From NCBI GenBank assembly GCA_003223025.1, contig QHXR01000006.1:290681-354680 (forward strand): 64,000 bases of DNA, written 5' to 3'. Position 1 is the stretch's first letter; each line of letters starts with the position of its first letter. The position numbers and the translations under genes are program-made. This document shows, in pieces, positions 48,337 to 57,179 of the stretch. The notes beneath the pieces were generated by a model. That model was not told the origin of the DNA. It saw only the letters and a list, made by a program, of their open reading frames with translations, and ran no database searches. This DNA comes from Acidobacteriota bacterium (GTDB lineage Bacteria > Acidobacteriota > Blastocatellia > Pyrinomonadales > Pyrinomonadaceae).

Positions 48337-50538
48337 ATGAGATTAGAAATTGATACGACCATTTCTGCCCCTCCGATCACCGAGGTTACTGAAGCCATGG
48401 GCGGCGTCGATTCTGCGGAAGTTAAGTCCGTTCTTAACCAGGGTATCAAAGCAGCACAGGCCGGTAACCGAGCACAGGCGCGGACATCGCTCATGAGAGC
48501 AACCGAGCTCGATCCGCACAATGAGAGCGCGTGGCTATGGCTCGCATCGATAAGCGAATATCCCGAAGAGCTTCTCGGTTTCCTCAATCACGTACTCGAC
48601 GTCAATCCCGAAAATCAGCGTGCCCTCGAATGGAAAGCTGCGACCCATGGTCTTCTCTCGAAGACGTTCGTCCAGCGTGGCATCGATGCGTCGATGGAAA
48701 GCAAAAAAGATTTTGCGACTGAGTGTTTTCAAACAGCACTCGAATACGATGAGCGCAACGCCGATGCGTGGATATGGCTCGCTTCGCTCTCAGATTCGAA
48801 CACCGTAAAAGTTTCGCTTCTCGAAAACGCCATTGCGATCAATCCGGAGAACGAGTCGGCGACCGAAGCGCTCGCGACCGCGCGAGCGAGCATTCAGAAA
48901 CAACGTCTTGCCGAAGCGAAGGCCGCGGCCGTCGCCGGAGATCATCCGGCGGCGAACCATTTGCTCGAAGCTTTGCTTGAAGTGAATCCGCATTCGATCG
49001 ATGCGTGGATCATGAAATCCCATCTGTCGGACAGCTTCGACGAAAAGATCAGGTGCTTCGAAAGCATTCTCGCGATCGAGCCTGACAACATCGCGGCGAA
49101 GGCCGGACGTGATTCCCTGCTCGCAATATTCGGTTCCACCGAAGCAGCAAGCTCTGAAAGTATGGTCGACACGGCACTGGTGGATGGCGAGACCGTCGAA
49201 CTCCACGAAGCGTCGATCGACGAACCCGCGATGCAGAATCTTGAAGTGTCCGAAGCGATCGCTTACGAATTCGTTTCGCCGACTCCTCAAGTCGAGACAG
49301 ATAATTACCCCGAGGAAAATACCTACCATGAACACTTTGAAAGCCCCTCGGAGCCGTTTGCTTCGTTTGCGGAGGAAGCTCCGGAACTTGATGAAGCAAC
49401 AGTCGCTGAGGATCAGCCGGCTGTCGTCGATTCAGTAAACGATCACGACCGAGACGCATTCGCCGCCGCCGAGCCGGAATACGAAACCGGACCTCACTAC
49501 GCCGACCCACAGGCCGAGACCGTCGCTTTCAACTACAGTTTTGAACCGGCCGTAGAAGATTTGTACGAAACATCGCATCCGTCAGCGGACGAACCGGCAC
49601 ACTTCGAAACCGTTGAAGAATCGCACGAAACATCGCATCTGTCGCCGGACGAAACGCCGTACTTCGAAGGAGTCAATGAGCCGTACGACGACGCTGAAAT
49701 AGCGATGCCGTCGGATCACGATTTCGACTCGCAACCTGCGGACGAGCCGACCGAGGTGCTAACAGTAAAAGCCGAATCGTACGAATGCCCGTTCTGCATG
49801 CAAGCAAACGATGCTCAGACGATCAGTTGCCTCGCTTGCAAAGCGGTGCTGACTCTCTCGGACTTGGAGCTGCTTTTGGCGAATCAGAATTCAGACAAAG
49901 CGCTTCTTCGCAAAGCCGTGGAGGAAATGGAGCGACAGCGGCTCGGACGTGAATTCTATTCCGACGAAATGGTGACCCTCGGAATCGGGCATATCAATCT
50001 TCGAAATTTTGCAATGGGCTATGCATGCTTGGTCGACGCATCGAAGATTAATCCGAACAATGTCGTGCTCAGCGGTCAGGTCAATGCACTGCTCATCCGT
50101 CTCGACGAGATCAAAAAGCAGGAAGAGGCTCACTTGAAGATGCCGAAGGGCAAATCGATCCTCGTGGTCGATGACAGTCCGACCGTCCGCAAGCTGATCT
50201 CCGGCAAACTCGAAAAGTGCGGTCATGAGGTCATCTGCGCGAACGACGGCGTCGAAGCGATGGAGCGACTCGAACATTTCGTTCCCGATCTCGTCCTCCT
50301 CGATATCACGATGCCGCGGATGGACGGATACCAGGTTTGCAAGCAGATCCGAAGTAACGACGCCACAAGAGACGTCACGGTCGTGATGATCTCCGGCAAA
50401 GACGGCTTTTTCGATAAGGTGCGAGGACGAATGGCGGGCACTACCGGATACATAACGAAGCCCTTCGGACCCGAAACGCTTATGAAAGCCGTGGAGATGT
50501 ATCTGAGCGGCGAAGCCCCCGACCTTGACGAGGTATGA
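48337..50538 (+). CDS. TPR protein with zinc ribbon and C-terminal receiver domain
   Basis: About 733 residues from ATG 48337; the frame is open to an ATG at 48244 in a region without coding character. TPR-like repeats occupy residues 25-260 (ALEYDERNADAWIWLASLSD). A long acidic, proline-rich linker (270-475, many EPAxFE-type repeats) follows, then a zinc ribbon CPFCMQ..CLAC (about 483) and a CheY-type receiver (607-725) with VDDSPTVRKLI, DLVLLDITMPRMDGYQ (phospho-Asp) and TGYITKPFG. The receiver is PilG-like. The CheA-like kinase follows by 9 bases, so it is the likely cognate kinase. Confidence 0.88.
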   Translation: MRLEIDTTISAPPITEVTEAMGGVDSAEVKSVLNQGIKAAQAGNRAQARTSLMRATELDPHNESAWLWLASISEYPEELLGFLNHVLDVNPENQRALEWKAATHGLLSKTFVQRGIDASMESKKDFATECFQTALEYDERNADAWIWLASLSDSNTVKVSLLENAIAINPENESATEALATARASIQKQRLAEAKAAAVAGDHPAANHLLEALLEVNPHSIDAWIMKSHLSDSFDEKIRCFESILAIEPDNIAAKAGRDSLLAIFGSTEAASSESMVDTALVDGETVELHEASIDEPAMQNLEVSEAIAYEFVSPTPQVETDNYPEENTYHEHFESPSEPFASFAEEAPELDEATVAEDQPAVVDSVNDHDRDAFAAAEPEYETGPHYADPQAETVAFNYSFEPAVEDLYETSHPSADEPAHFETVEESHETSHLSPDETPYFEGVNEPYDDAEIAMPSDHDFDSQPADEPTEVLTVKAESYECPFCMQANDAQTISCLACKAVLTLSDLELLLANQNSDKALLRKAVEEMERQRLGREFYSDEMVTLGIGHINLRNFAMGYACLVDASKINPNNVVLSGQVNALLIRLDEIKKQEEAHLKMPKGKSILVVDDSPTVRKLISGKLEKCGHEVICANDGVEAMERLEHFVPDLVLLDITMPRMDGYQVCKQIRSNDATRDVTVVMISGKDGFFDKVRGRMAGTTGYITKPFGPETLMKAVEMYLSGEAPDLDEV

Positions 50539-50547
50539 CGGTCCGCA

Positions 50548-52827
50548 GTGGTAACCTCCCGATCACAAGTTTCCATCGATGATGCAGAAGCGCTGCTCGC
50601 GGCGATCCGCGGCAGTGTGCTCGTCCATGTACAGGACGGAGTCGATCCCGCACATCTAAAAGCTCCGCTGGATTCGGCGAAGCTTCTTTTTTCGATCGTT
50701 CAGGAAATGGATGACGAAAGCCTTCGTGCGTCCGCCGAGGCACTCGAGGCGTGGCTCTCGATGCTTGCCGCCGAGAGCGACGCGATTTCGCACACGCGGA
50801 CGCGCAGTCTTCTAGATCAGATATCGGAACTCGAAGTCGGCCTGATCGCATTAAAAGCGGAACCAAATGCGCACCCGATCGATGTCGGTGATTTTGTCGA
50901 CCAGTCTTTTGAGATCCTAAAGGCGAGCCGGGCAGCGAAATCGGATTCATCAATTCCGGATACCGAATCGGAAGAGCAGTTCGAGGTCGATGCCGAGATC
51001 CTCGAGGTGTTTGGTGAGGAAGCGGATTACCTTCTCGAGAGCATTCAACAAAATCTCGCTATCTTGTCTTTGAATCCGACCGACCGCGATGCTCTCTGGG
51101 AGATAAAAAAGAGCTCGCACACGTTCAAGGGTGCTGCCGGTATCGTCGGCCTACGAAAGCTATCGGAAGTTGCACATCGTATCGAAGATCTCCTCGCCCG
51201 CATCTCGGAAAAGAATTCTCATCCTAGCTCGGTTCACATCTCGCTGCTGCATGACGCCGCCGATTGTTTGCAGTTGCTTTCGAGCGCGGACAACTCGACC
51301 GGCATAGACGCTCGTCTCGCCGAGCTGCAACGGAGCTTCGATAATGCTCTTAACTTTGGGACGTCGAATATTCCTCCGGCGGATGATGCGCACGGCTCGG
51401 ACGAATCGCGAGTTGCCGAGCCGAAAGCGAAAACATCGCAGCAGAAAAGCTCGATCGTCCGAATATCGCTTGAGAAGCTTGACGACCTCTCACGCCAGAT
51501 ACGTCAACTTGTCGCCGGGCAGTCTGCGTTCAAGCGGAGGTTCAGCGACCTCGAAACTCAGATCGACGAAACTCAAAAGAACACGCTGCGTTTGAAAGCT
51601 GCGACTCTCAAGATCGAAAAACTTTACGCTCAATCGTCGGCTGGCAAGGATGATGGTTCGGATGCCGACCTTCGCCGAGGCACTTATGAGTTAAGCGAGA
51701 CCGCACGCGATGCTTGCGTCATCGGTCACGAACTGGAAAGTGCGAAAACCGATCTCGACAACCTTTATCAAATCGAATGCGGGCTGATCGACGAGATCGA
51801 GTCGGGCGTGATGCGGTTGAGGAATGTTGAGTTTGGCACCATCACCAATCGTCTCCAACGGACCGTCCGGGTTACGTGTGACGAGGAAGGAAAGAGTGCC
51901 GAAGTTATCATCGAGAACGGTTCGCTCGAGATTGACACGTTGGTCATCGATGCGTTGATCGAGCCGCTGCTGCACCTGCTCAAGAACGCAATCGTGCACG
52001 GCATCGAACCCGCCGAAACGCGTCGGATCCTCGGCAAGCCGGAAGTCGGAAAAATAACAGTCCGCGTCAATAACAGAGGGGCCTACGTCGCTCTGTCCGT
52101 GACGGACGACGGAGGCGGGATCGCATTCCGACCGCTGCTTGAAAAAGCGGTTGCGTCAAATACCATCAGCCGCGCCCAAGCCGAACAGATGACGCCGGCC
52201 AAGATCCACGAATTGATCTTTCTGCCCGGACTCACGACCGCAGAGAAACTGAGTTTGAACGCCGGCCGAGGCGTCGGCATGAGCATCGTACGCGAAAGCA
52301 TAGCGGCCGCAGGAGGGCTCGTGACGATCGAAACCTGGCCGCAGAAGGGAACGACGTTTACCGTTCGAATTCCCCGGCGGTTCGCCGAACGAGCCTCCGT
52401 CCGCGACCAATCAATTTCGAAATATCCGCTCCAAATTCAGGAAAAGAAACTGACGGTACTTATTGTCGATGACAGTCCGAGCGTAAGGCTGATGACTTCG
52501 AAAGTAGTCGAGAATGCAGGTTGGTCCGTTGAGACAGCTCGGGACGGAGTCGAAGCTTTGGAGAAACTTCGTGTGATGCCTTTGCCGTCCGTGATCTTGT
52601 CCGATATCGAAATGCCCCGGATGGGCGGATACGAATTCGTTGCCGTGCTGACAAAAGACGAGAAGTTGAAAGAGATCCCGGTCATCTTCATCAGTTCTAG
52701 AACGAATGAACGCGAACGATCCGAAGCCGCCGGTGTCACGGAATATCTGACAAAGCCCTACGACGAAACTAAGCTTGTCGAATTGATCGCGACGCTGGCC
52801 GCGCGATCAGAGCTCGTTGCTGATTGA
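50548..52827 (+). CDS. CheA-like hybrid histidine kinase (ChpA-type, without CheW domain)
   Basis: A 759-residue kinase with GTG start. An N-terminal region with two helical HPt-like segments is followed by a clear HPt (145-265) with the phospho-His in KSSHTFKGAAGIVGL (about 190). The HATPase domain (440-610) has LLKNAIVHGIEPAETRR, SVTDDGGGIAFRPL and GRGVGMSIVRESIAAAGG. The C-terminal receiver (635-755) has VDDSPSVRLM, ILSDIEMPRMGGYEF and TEYLTKPYD. The CheW coupling domain of classical CheA is absent between HATPase and receiver. This is close to the Pil-Chp kinases that control type IV pili. Confidence 0.9.
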   Translation: MVTSRSQVSIDDAEALLAAIRGSVLVHVQDGVDPAHLKAPLDSAKLLFSIVQEMDDESLRASAEALEAWLSMLAAESDAISHTRTRSLLDQISELEVGLIALKAEPNAHPIDVGDFVDQSFEILKASRAAKSDSSIPDTESEEQFEVDAEILEVFGEEADYLLESIQQNLAILSLNPTDRDALWEIKKSSHTFKGAAGIVGLRKLSEVAHRIEDLLARISEKNSHPSSVHISLLHDAADCLQLLSSADNSTGIDARLAELQRSFDNALNFGTSNIPPADDAHGSDESRVAEPKAKTSQQKSSIVRISLEKLDDLSRQIRQLVAGQSAFKRRFSDLETQIDETQKNTLRLKAATLKIEKLYAQSSAGKDDGSDADLRRGTYELSETARDACVIGHELESAKTDLDNLYQIECGLIDEIESGVMRLRNVEFGTITNRLQRTVRVTCDEEGKSAEVIIENGSLEIDTLVIDALIEPLLHLLKNAIVHGIEPAETRRILGKPEVGKITVRVNNRGAYVALSVTDDGGGIAFRPLLEKAVASNTISRAQAEQMTPAKIHELIFLPGLTTAEKLSLNAGRGVGMSIVRESIAAAGGLVTIETWPQKGTTFTVRIPRRFAERASVRDQSISKYPLQIQEKKLTVLIVDDSPSVRLMTSKVVENAGWSVETARDGVEALEKLRVMPLPSVILSDIEMPRMGGYEFVAVLTKDEKLKEIPVIFISSRTNERERSEAAGVTEYLTKPYDETKLVELIATLAARSELVAD

Positions 52828-52833
52828 ATTGGT

Positions 52834-53556
52834 TCACGATTTCGGCGGAGCGCTCGGACGGATCTCGATCTTGCTCGGCAGAGCTCGACGATCGAAACTT
52901 AAAAGATCGATAACCGCTTCGGCGATGTCGCCGGGCTGGAGTTGCCACGCCTTTTCGGGACCTGCGGTGTCGCCGCCGAAATCGGTATTGACGCTGCCGG
53001 GGCAGATGTAGCTCACCTTGATGCCGTCGTGTCTGACCTCTTGCATGAGAGCTTCCGAAAATCCGTTCAATCCAAATTTCGAAGCGTTATAAGCCGCCAT
53101 CCGCGCATGAGCGTTCTGCCCGGCAAGCGAAGAGATGTTGATGATGTATCCGCCTCCGCGCGTCTTCATCAGCGGAATCGCGTGATGACATGCGTAGAAG
53201 ACGCCGAACAGATTTGTCTCGAGAGTCTGTCGAAACTCGTCGCCGCTTAATTCCTCGACCGTCTTTCCAAAGTAGCCGATTCCGGCGTTATTGATGAGTA
53301 TGTCGACACCACCGAATGCTTCAACGCAGCTCCGGAGCATCGCGGTCACGTCATCTTCGTTGCGAACGTCGCAGACGCTTCCAGCTGCGTTTCCCGATCC
53401 TGACAGATTCTCGATCGCGTTCTTCACGTCACGCTCATTTCGTCCGCATACAAAAACAGACGCTCCACTTTTCGCGAGCGACTCCGCTATCGCATAGCCG
53501 ATACCTTTCGTCCCACCTGTGACGATGGCGATTTTCGAATTGAGATCCACCGGCAT
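52834..53556 (-). CDS. Short-chain dehydrogenase/reductase
   Basis: About 240 residues from ATG 53556. The classical SDR motifs are there: TGGTKGIGYAIAESL (cofactor), NNAGIGYFG, the catalytic Ser in NISSLAGQNA and YNASKFGLNG (Tyr-x3-Lys). It prefers NADP (basic RN after GR). Substrate unknown; the 3-ketoacyl reductase-like group fits. It follows the unknown secreted-protein gene by 14 bases. Confidence 0.93.
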   Translation of the reverse strand: MPVDLNSKIAIVTGGTKGIGYAIAESLAKSGASVFVCGRNERDVKNAIENLSGSGNAAGSVCDVRNEDDVTAMLRSCVEAFGGVDILINNAGIGYFGKTVEELSGDEFRQTLETNLFGVFYACHHAIPLMKTRGGGYIINISSLAGQNAHARMAAYNASKFGLNGFSEALMQEVRHDGIKVSYICPGSVNTDFGGDTAGPEKAWQLQPGDIAEAVIDLLSFDRRALPSKIEIRPSAPPKS

Positions 53557-53570
53557 ATTTTTTGTCGATA

Positions 53571-54533
53571 CTATTTTGAATCGGGTCTGAAATCTTTCAG
53601 CGCAACATTCTTCCCAAACTTGATCTTTCCCGCGTCCGCTCGCGAAACCTGTTTCCAAACTAAAGTGATTCCGGAATTCTCGTCGCGTCTCAAGATACGA
53701 AACAGCACGACCAGATCGACTCGCTTGTCGAACTGCAGACTGTGAAACATCATCTCGGTCATCGTCGTTTCGTCCGACATCGGATCTAAATTATTCGCCA
53801 GGCGGTACGCGACCATTCGCATCGCGTATGTCGTATTTTCGCGAGGCTCGAAACTATCTTCGTATCGGAACCCGTCCGACTCGACGCCGGCTCGAAACAA
53901 TTTCGCATGGTCTTTTGCCGATCCCGGTTCCGCATCGGGTTGAAAGGATGTTAGGTACTTCAGAGCAGGATGAGAAACGTCGATGGCCTCGATCGGTTCG
54001 TCGCCGACCGCGACAAAGATCCCTTGCGAAAAGAAACTGTCGCTAACGATGCGCTCGTTTTTGTAGAAGATGTCGTGATAGACCTCGTCGCTGTAGTTAT
54101 TCGTGCGGAAAGTAAACGACGAGCTTAGCGGGACGAACTTTTCACACTCTGCGGAAACCTTCACGACGGTCTTCGACATGCAGCCGAGATTCGGAAAGAG
54201 TTTGAAAATACCCGTGTCCTTCTGTCTCAACAGCGACGCGTACTTTTCGACATCTGCCGGATCGACCCTTCTTAGAGTTAAGATCCGTTCGCGTTGTTCT
54301 TCGGATAATTTTGGCTCGGGAGCCGGCGTACGCGGTTGTTTGGTGGCGACTCTCAGTCGTTCCTCAAGATGGTGCATCTCCCACATCCGCCGCTGCAGAT
54401 CCGCCTCTCCGCGTTCACGCATCCGATCGCCGGATGTCGATGGGCCGCGCGGAGCCGGAACCGTTTGTGCATGAGTCGGGTAGAAAAGCGGAAGGACGAA
54501 AATTAAAACGCCGAATGCCTTTGAGAACTTCAT
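53571..54533 (-). CDS. Secreted protein of unknown function
   Basis: About 320 residues from ATG 54533. A signal peptide (AFGVLIFVLPLFYPTHAQ) precedes a basic, coiled-coil-prone segment with many Arg and Glu (MWEMHHLEERLRVATKQ), then a beta-rich domain with NNYSDEVYHDIFYKNERIVSDSFF. No family recognised. It lies between gatB and the SDR gene in the same direction. Confidence 0.75.
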   Translation of the reverse strand: MKFSKAFGVLIFVLPLFYPTHAQTVPAPRGPSTSGDRMRERGEADLQRRMWEMHHLEERLRVATKQPRTPAPEPKLSEEQRERILTLRRVDPADVEKYASLLRQKDTGIFKLFPNLGCMSKTVVKVSAECEKFVPLSSSFTFRTNNYSDEVYHDIFYKNERIVSDSFFSQGIFVAVGDEPIEAIDVSHPALKYLTSFQPDAEPGSAKDHAKLFRAGVESDGFRYEDSFEPRENTTYAMRMVAYRLANNLDPMSDETTMTEMMFHSLQFDKRVDLVVLFRILRRDENSGITLVWKQVSRADAGKIKFGKNVALKDFRPDSK

Positions 54534-54602
54534 CGCTCCATCTCCGATGCAAATCGAAAAACCGCGAAGATGCTGATCCGAGACACCGACACTCAAGCCA
54601 GC

Positions 54603-56081
54603 TTAACTCTTCAATTTTTTATTCAGCACATCATTGACGATCTTCGGATTCGCCTTCCCTTGCGAAGCCTTCATCACCTGACCTACAAAAAAGCCGAAAA
54701 GCTTTTCGTTTCCACCGCGATATGCCGTTACCTGATTCTGATTCGTTTCGATGATCTCGTCAACGAGTTTTTCGATCGCGCTCGAGTCTGAGATCTGCTC
54801 GAATCCCTTTTCCTTTATCACTTGTGCCGCGCCATTTCCCGACGCGAACATTTCGACCAGCACCTCTTTCGCTTGATTGTTGTTGATCGACCCCGTCCCG
54901 AGAATTTTTATCAGCTCGGCGAGATTAGACGCAGGAACCGGAGATTCGGCGACCGATTTTCCGGAATTGTTCAATTCGCGTGTCAATTCCGAAAGAATGA
55001 AATTTGCCGAAACGCGCGGGTCGTCGGATTCTTTCGCAGTCGTCTCATAGAATTCCGCAAGATCTTTGTCAGATACAAGCTGCGAAGCATCGGCGAATGA
55101 AAGACTGTAGTCGCTGATCATCCGATCGCGCATCGCATCCGGGAGCTCGGGCATTTCGCTTTTGACCTGATCGATAAACGCCGTCGAAACCGTCAAAGGC
55201 TGAAGATCGGGTTCCGGAAAGTATCGATAATCGTGAGCATCTTCTTTCGATCGCATCACGCGAGTCCGATTTCCCTTCTCATCCCACAGCCGCGTTTCCT
55301 GCCTCACGCCCTCGCCCGCTTCGTGTGCGGTGATCTGACGGTCGATCTCGAACTCGATCGCTTTCTGCATGAAGCGGACCGAGTTCAGATTCTTCAACTC
55401 GACTTTGTTATTGAAAGCATTCTCGCCGATCTTGCGAACCGACACGTTCGCTTCACATCGAAGATTTCCCTTCTCCATGTCAGCGTCGCTCGCACCGACC
55501 CACTGCAGCACGCGCCGAACGTGATTTACATAATCGTAGGCCTGCCACGACGTCCGAAAGTCCGGAGCAGTGACGATCTCTCCGAGCGGTGTCCCGGCGC
55601 GATTCAGATCAACGTACGAGAATTTATCCACATCGGGAAGACCTTCGTGAACGTTCTTGCCGGCATCTTCTTCGAGATGCATACGCTCGATATGAATGGT
55701 CATCGGCTTCCATTCGGTAGATCGACCAGACGGATCACGCTCGGCTGTCATTATCGTGAGTTTGCCGTTCGCCGAAAATGGTTTGTCGTATTGCGAGATC
55801 TGATATCCCTTCGGCAGGTCCGGATAGAAATAGTTTTTCCGGGCGAAGACCGATGTCTCCTGGATCTGCAGCCCGAGCGCGAGCGCGGCCCGTGCACCTA
55901 GATCAACGGCTCGCTTGTTCAGTACGGGCAGAGCCCCGGGCAAGCCGAGACAGACCGGACATGTATTCGAATTCGGCTCGCCGCCCGTCTGGACCGCACA
56001 GCCGCAAAAAATTTTTGTAGAGGTCGCGAGCTGGGCGTGAATCTCCATCCCGATGACCGCTTCCCAACCTTCTTTGATCAT
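54603..56081 (-). CDS. gatB: Aspartyl/glutamyl-tRNA amidotransferase subunit B
   Basis: A 492-residue subunit of the GatCAB amidotransferase that converts Glu-tRNA(Gln) (and Asp-tRNA(Asn)) to the amide form. The N-terminus VIGMEIHAQLAT and the zinc-type cysteines CGCAVQTGG..NTCPVCLGLPGALPVLN are typical. The C-terminal YqeY/GatB tail (VNDVLNKKL) is complete. gatA and gatC are not in the window. Its presence suggests that this organism makes Gln- or Asn-tRNA indirectly. Confidence 0.97.
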   Translation of the reverse strand: MIKEGWEAVIGMEIHAQLATSTKIFCGCAVQTGGEPNSNTCPVCLGLPGALPVLNKRAVDLGARAALALGLQIQETSVFARKNYFYPDLPKGYQISQYDKPFSANGKLTIMTAERDPSGRSTEWKPMTIHIERMHLEEDAGKNVHEGLPDVDKFSYVDLNRAGTPLGEIVTAPDFRTSWQAYDYVNHVRRVLQWVGASDADMEKGNLRCEANVSVRKIGENAFNNKVELKNLNSVRFMQKAIEFEIDRQITAHEAGEGVRQETRLWDEKGNRTRVMRSKEDAHDYRYFPEPDLQPLTVSTAFIDQVKSEMPELPDAMRDRMISDYSLSFADASQLVSDKDLAEFYETTAKESDDPRVSANFILSELTRELNNSGKSVAESPVPASNLAELIKILGTGSINNNQAKEVLVEMFASGNGAAQVIKEKGFEQISDSSAIEKLVDEIIETNQNQVTAYRGGNEKLFGFFVGQVMKASQGKANPKIVNDVLNKKLKS

Positions 56082-56153
56082 AAAAAAAAATAAAAACGCG
56101 GAGTATGACCTAAATCATAGTCCGCGTTGTAGGGAAATTCAAAAAACGTCAGC

Positions 56154-56831
56154 TCAGCGTCGTCCGCCCCTTCCTCCGCTGTGGCCACCGCCGCCACTGT
56201 GACCGCCGCCCCAATTGTGGCTGCCGCCACCGTTGTGGTTGCCGCCGCCGCCATTGTGACCGCCGCGCGGATTTCTGATTATGAACGGCAGCGAGATCCC
56301 GTTATTGTTCGGATAAACTCCGACCGGTGTCGCTCTGTATCCGCCTATGCCGGGGAAGAATCCCGGGTAAATGCCGTTACCGCCAAATCGCCCGTTGAAC
56401 CTGCCGTTCCGACGTCCGAGACGACCGTCGTAATAGCCGCCGCCGTAGCCGCCGCCATAGTAGCCACCGTAGTAACCGCCGTAGCCGTCGTAATATCCGC
56501 CGGACTGTGCCGCGGCCTGGCTCTCGGCCAAGGCAGCCGCCTGCAGATCAAGGTTTCGACGTTCGAGATCGAGTTTTTCCTTTTCTAGTCGGGCTTGTCG
56601 GAGCTGATCAGCGAGTTGGATCCGCGTTGCCATGTCCACATCCCGCTGCTTGTCGAGCTGTTCCGGAGAGGGAAAACCCATGCTCGCGTAGTTGTCGCGA
56701 TAATTACGATCCGCTTCAACACGCTGCTTTGAATACTTTTCAAGTGTGAAATTATCGACCGTTCGCACCTGCGCAACTCCGATAGTCGCCAATGCGAAAA
56801 ATAAGCCAAAACATAAAACGGCTTTTTTCAT
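56154..56831 (-). CDS. Glycine-rich secreted protein
   Basis: A 225-residue exported protein. The signal peptide (LCFGLFFALATIGVAQ) is followed by a coiled-coil helix (60-115: LDKQRDVDMATRIQLADQLRQARLEKEKLDLERRN) and a low-complexity tail of GGYYGGYGG and GGGHNGG repeats with asparagines. It may be a surface or matrix structural protein. A 7-residue helix pattern fits a coiled coil; the function is unknown. Transcribed apart from gatB with about 70 bases in between. Confidence 0.75.
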   Translation of the reverse strand: MKKAVLCFGLFFALATIGVAQVRTVDNFTLEKYSKQRVEADRNYRDNYASMGFPSPEQLDKQRDVDMATRIQLADQLRQARLEKEKLDLERRNLDLQAAALAESQAAAQSGGYYDGYGGYYGGYYGGGYGGGYYDGRLGRRNGRFNGRFGGNGIYPGFFPGIGGYRATPVGVYPNNNGISLPFIIRNPRGGHNGGGGNHNGGGSHNWGGGHSGGGGHSGGRGGRR

Positions 56832-56937
56832 TTCTTTTACCTCCGAGTTCGTTCCCCGATACTACCACCGACTCCGTATGGATAAAAGTAAATTCTTAAA
56901 AGCCTGTATTTTCCTGTTTTTGAGCCGGGCTCTCACA

Positions 56938-57170
56938 CTATTTTTGAACGCGGATTGGACGTATCAGGCGGATCAAAGCGGATCTGAAAAAGAAAGTGTT
57001 TTTGTTTAGCGTCTTTTTCATGTGTTTCGCGTGGTCGTGGTTCCAGCTTTTTTAAGAAGCTACCCACGAAACACACTTACCACACGGAAAGAACACGAAG
57101 CAGAAAAAACCCTTCTTTTCAGATCCGCCAAAATCCGTCTGATCCGCCCAATCCGCGTTCAAAAAAGCGA
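56938..57170. repeat. Composite inverted-repeat element with a 9-nt-period core
   Basis: Outer arms TTTTTGAACGCGGATTGG (near 56940) and CCAATCCGCGTTCAAAAA (near 57149) pair, with adjacent GCGGATC units also mirrored. The interior has GTGTTTCGCGTGG and the mirror CCCACGAAACACAC, a hairpin AGCTTTTTTAAGAAGCT, and a 9-nt pattern (ACGAAACAC ACTTACCAC). The 348-bp gap shows no gene. Confidence 0.8.
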
Positions 57171-57179
57171 TGAGCTCAT

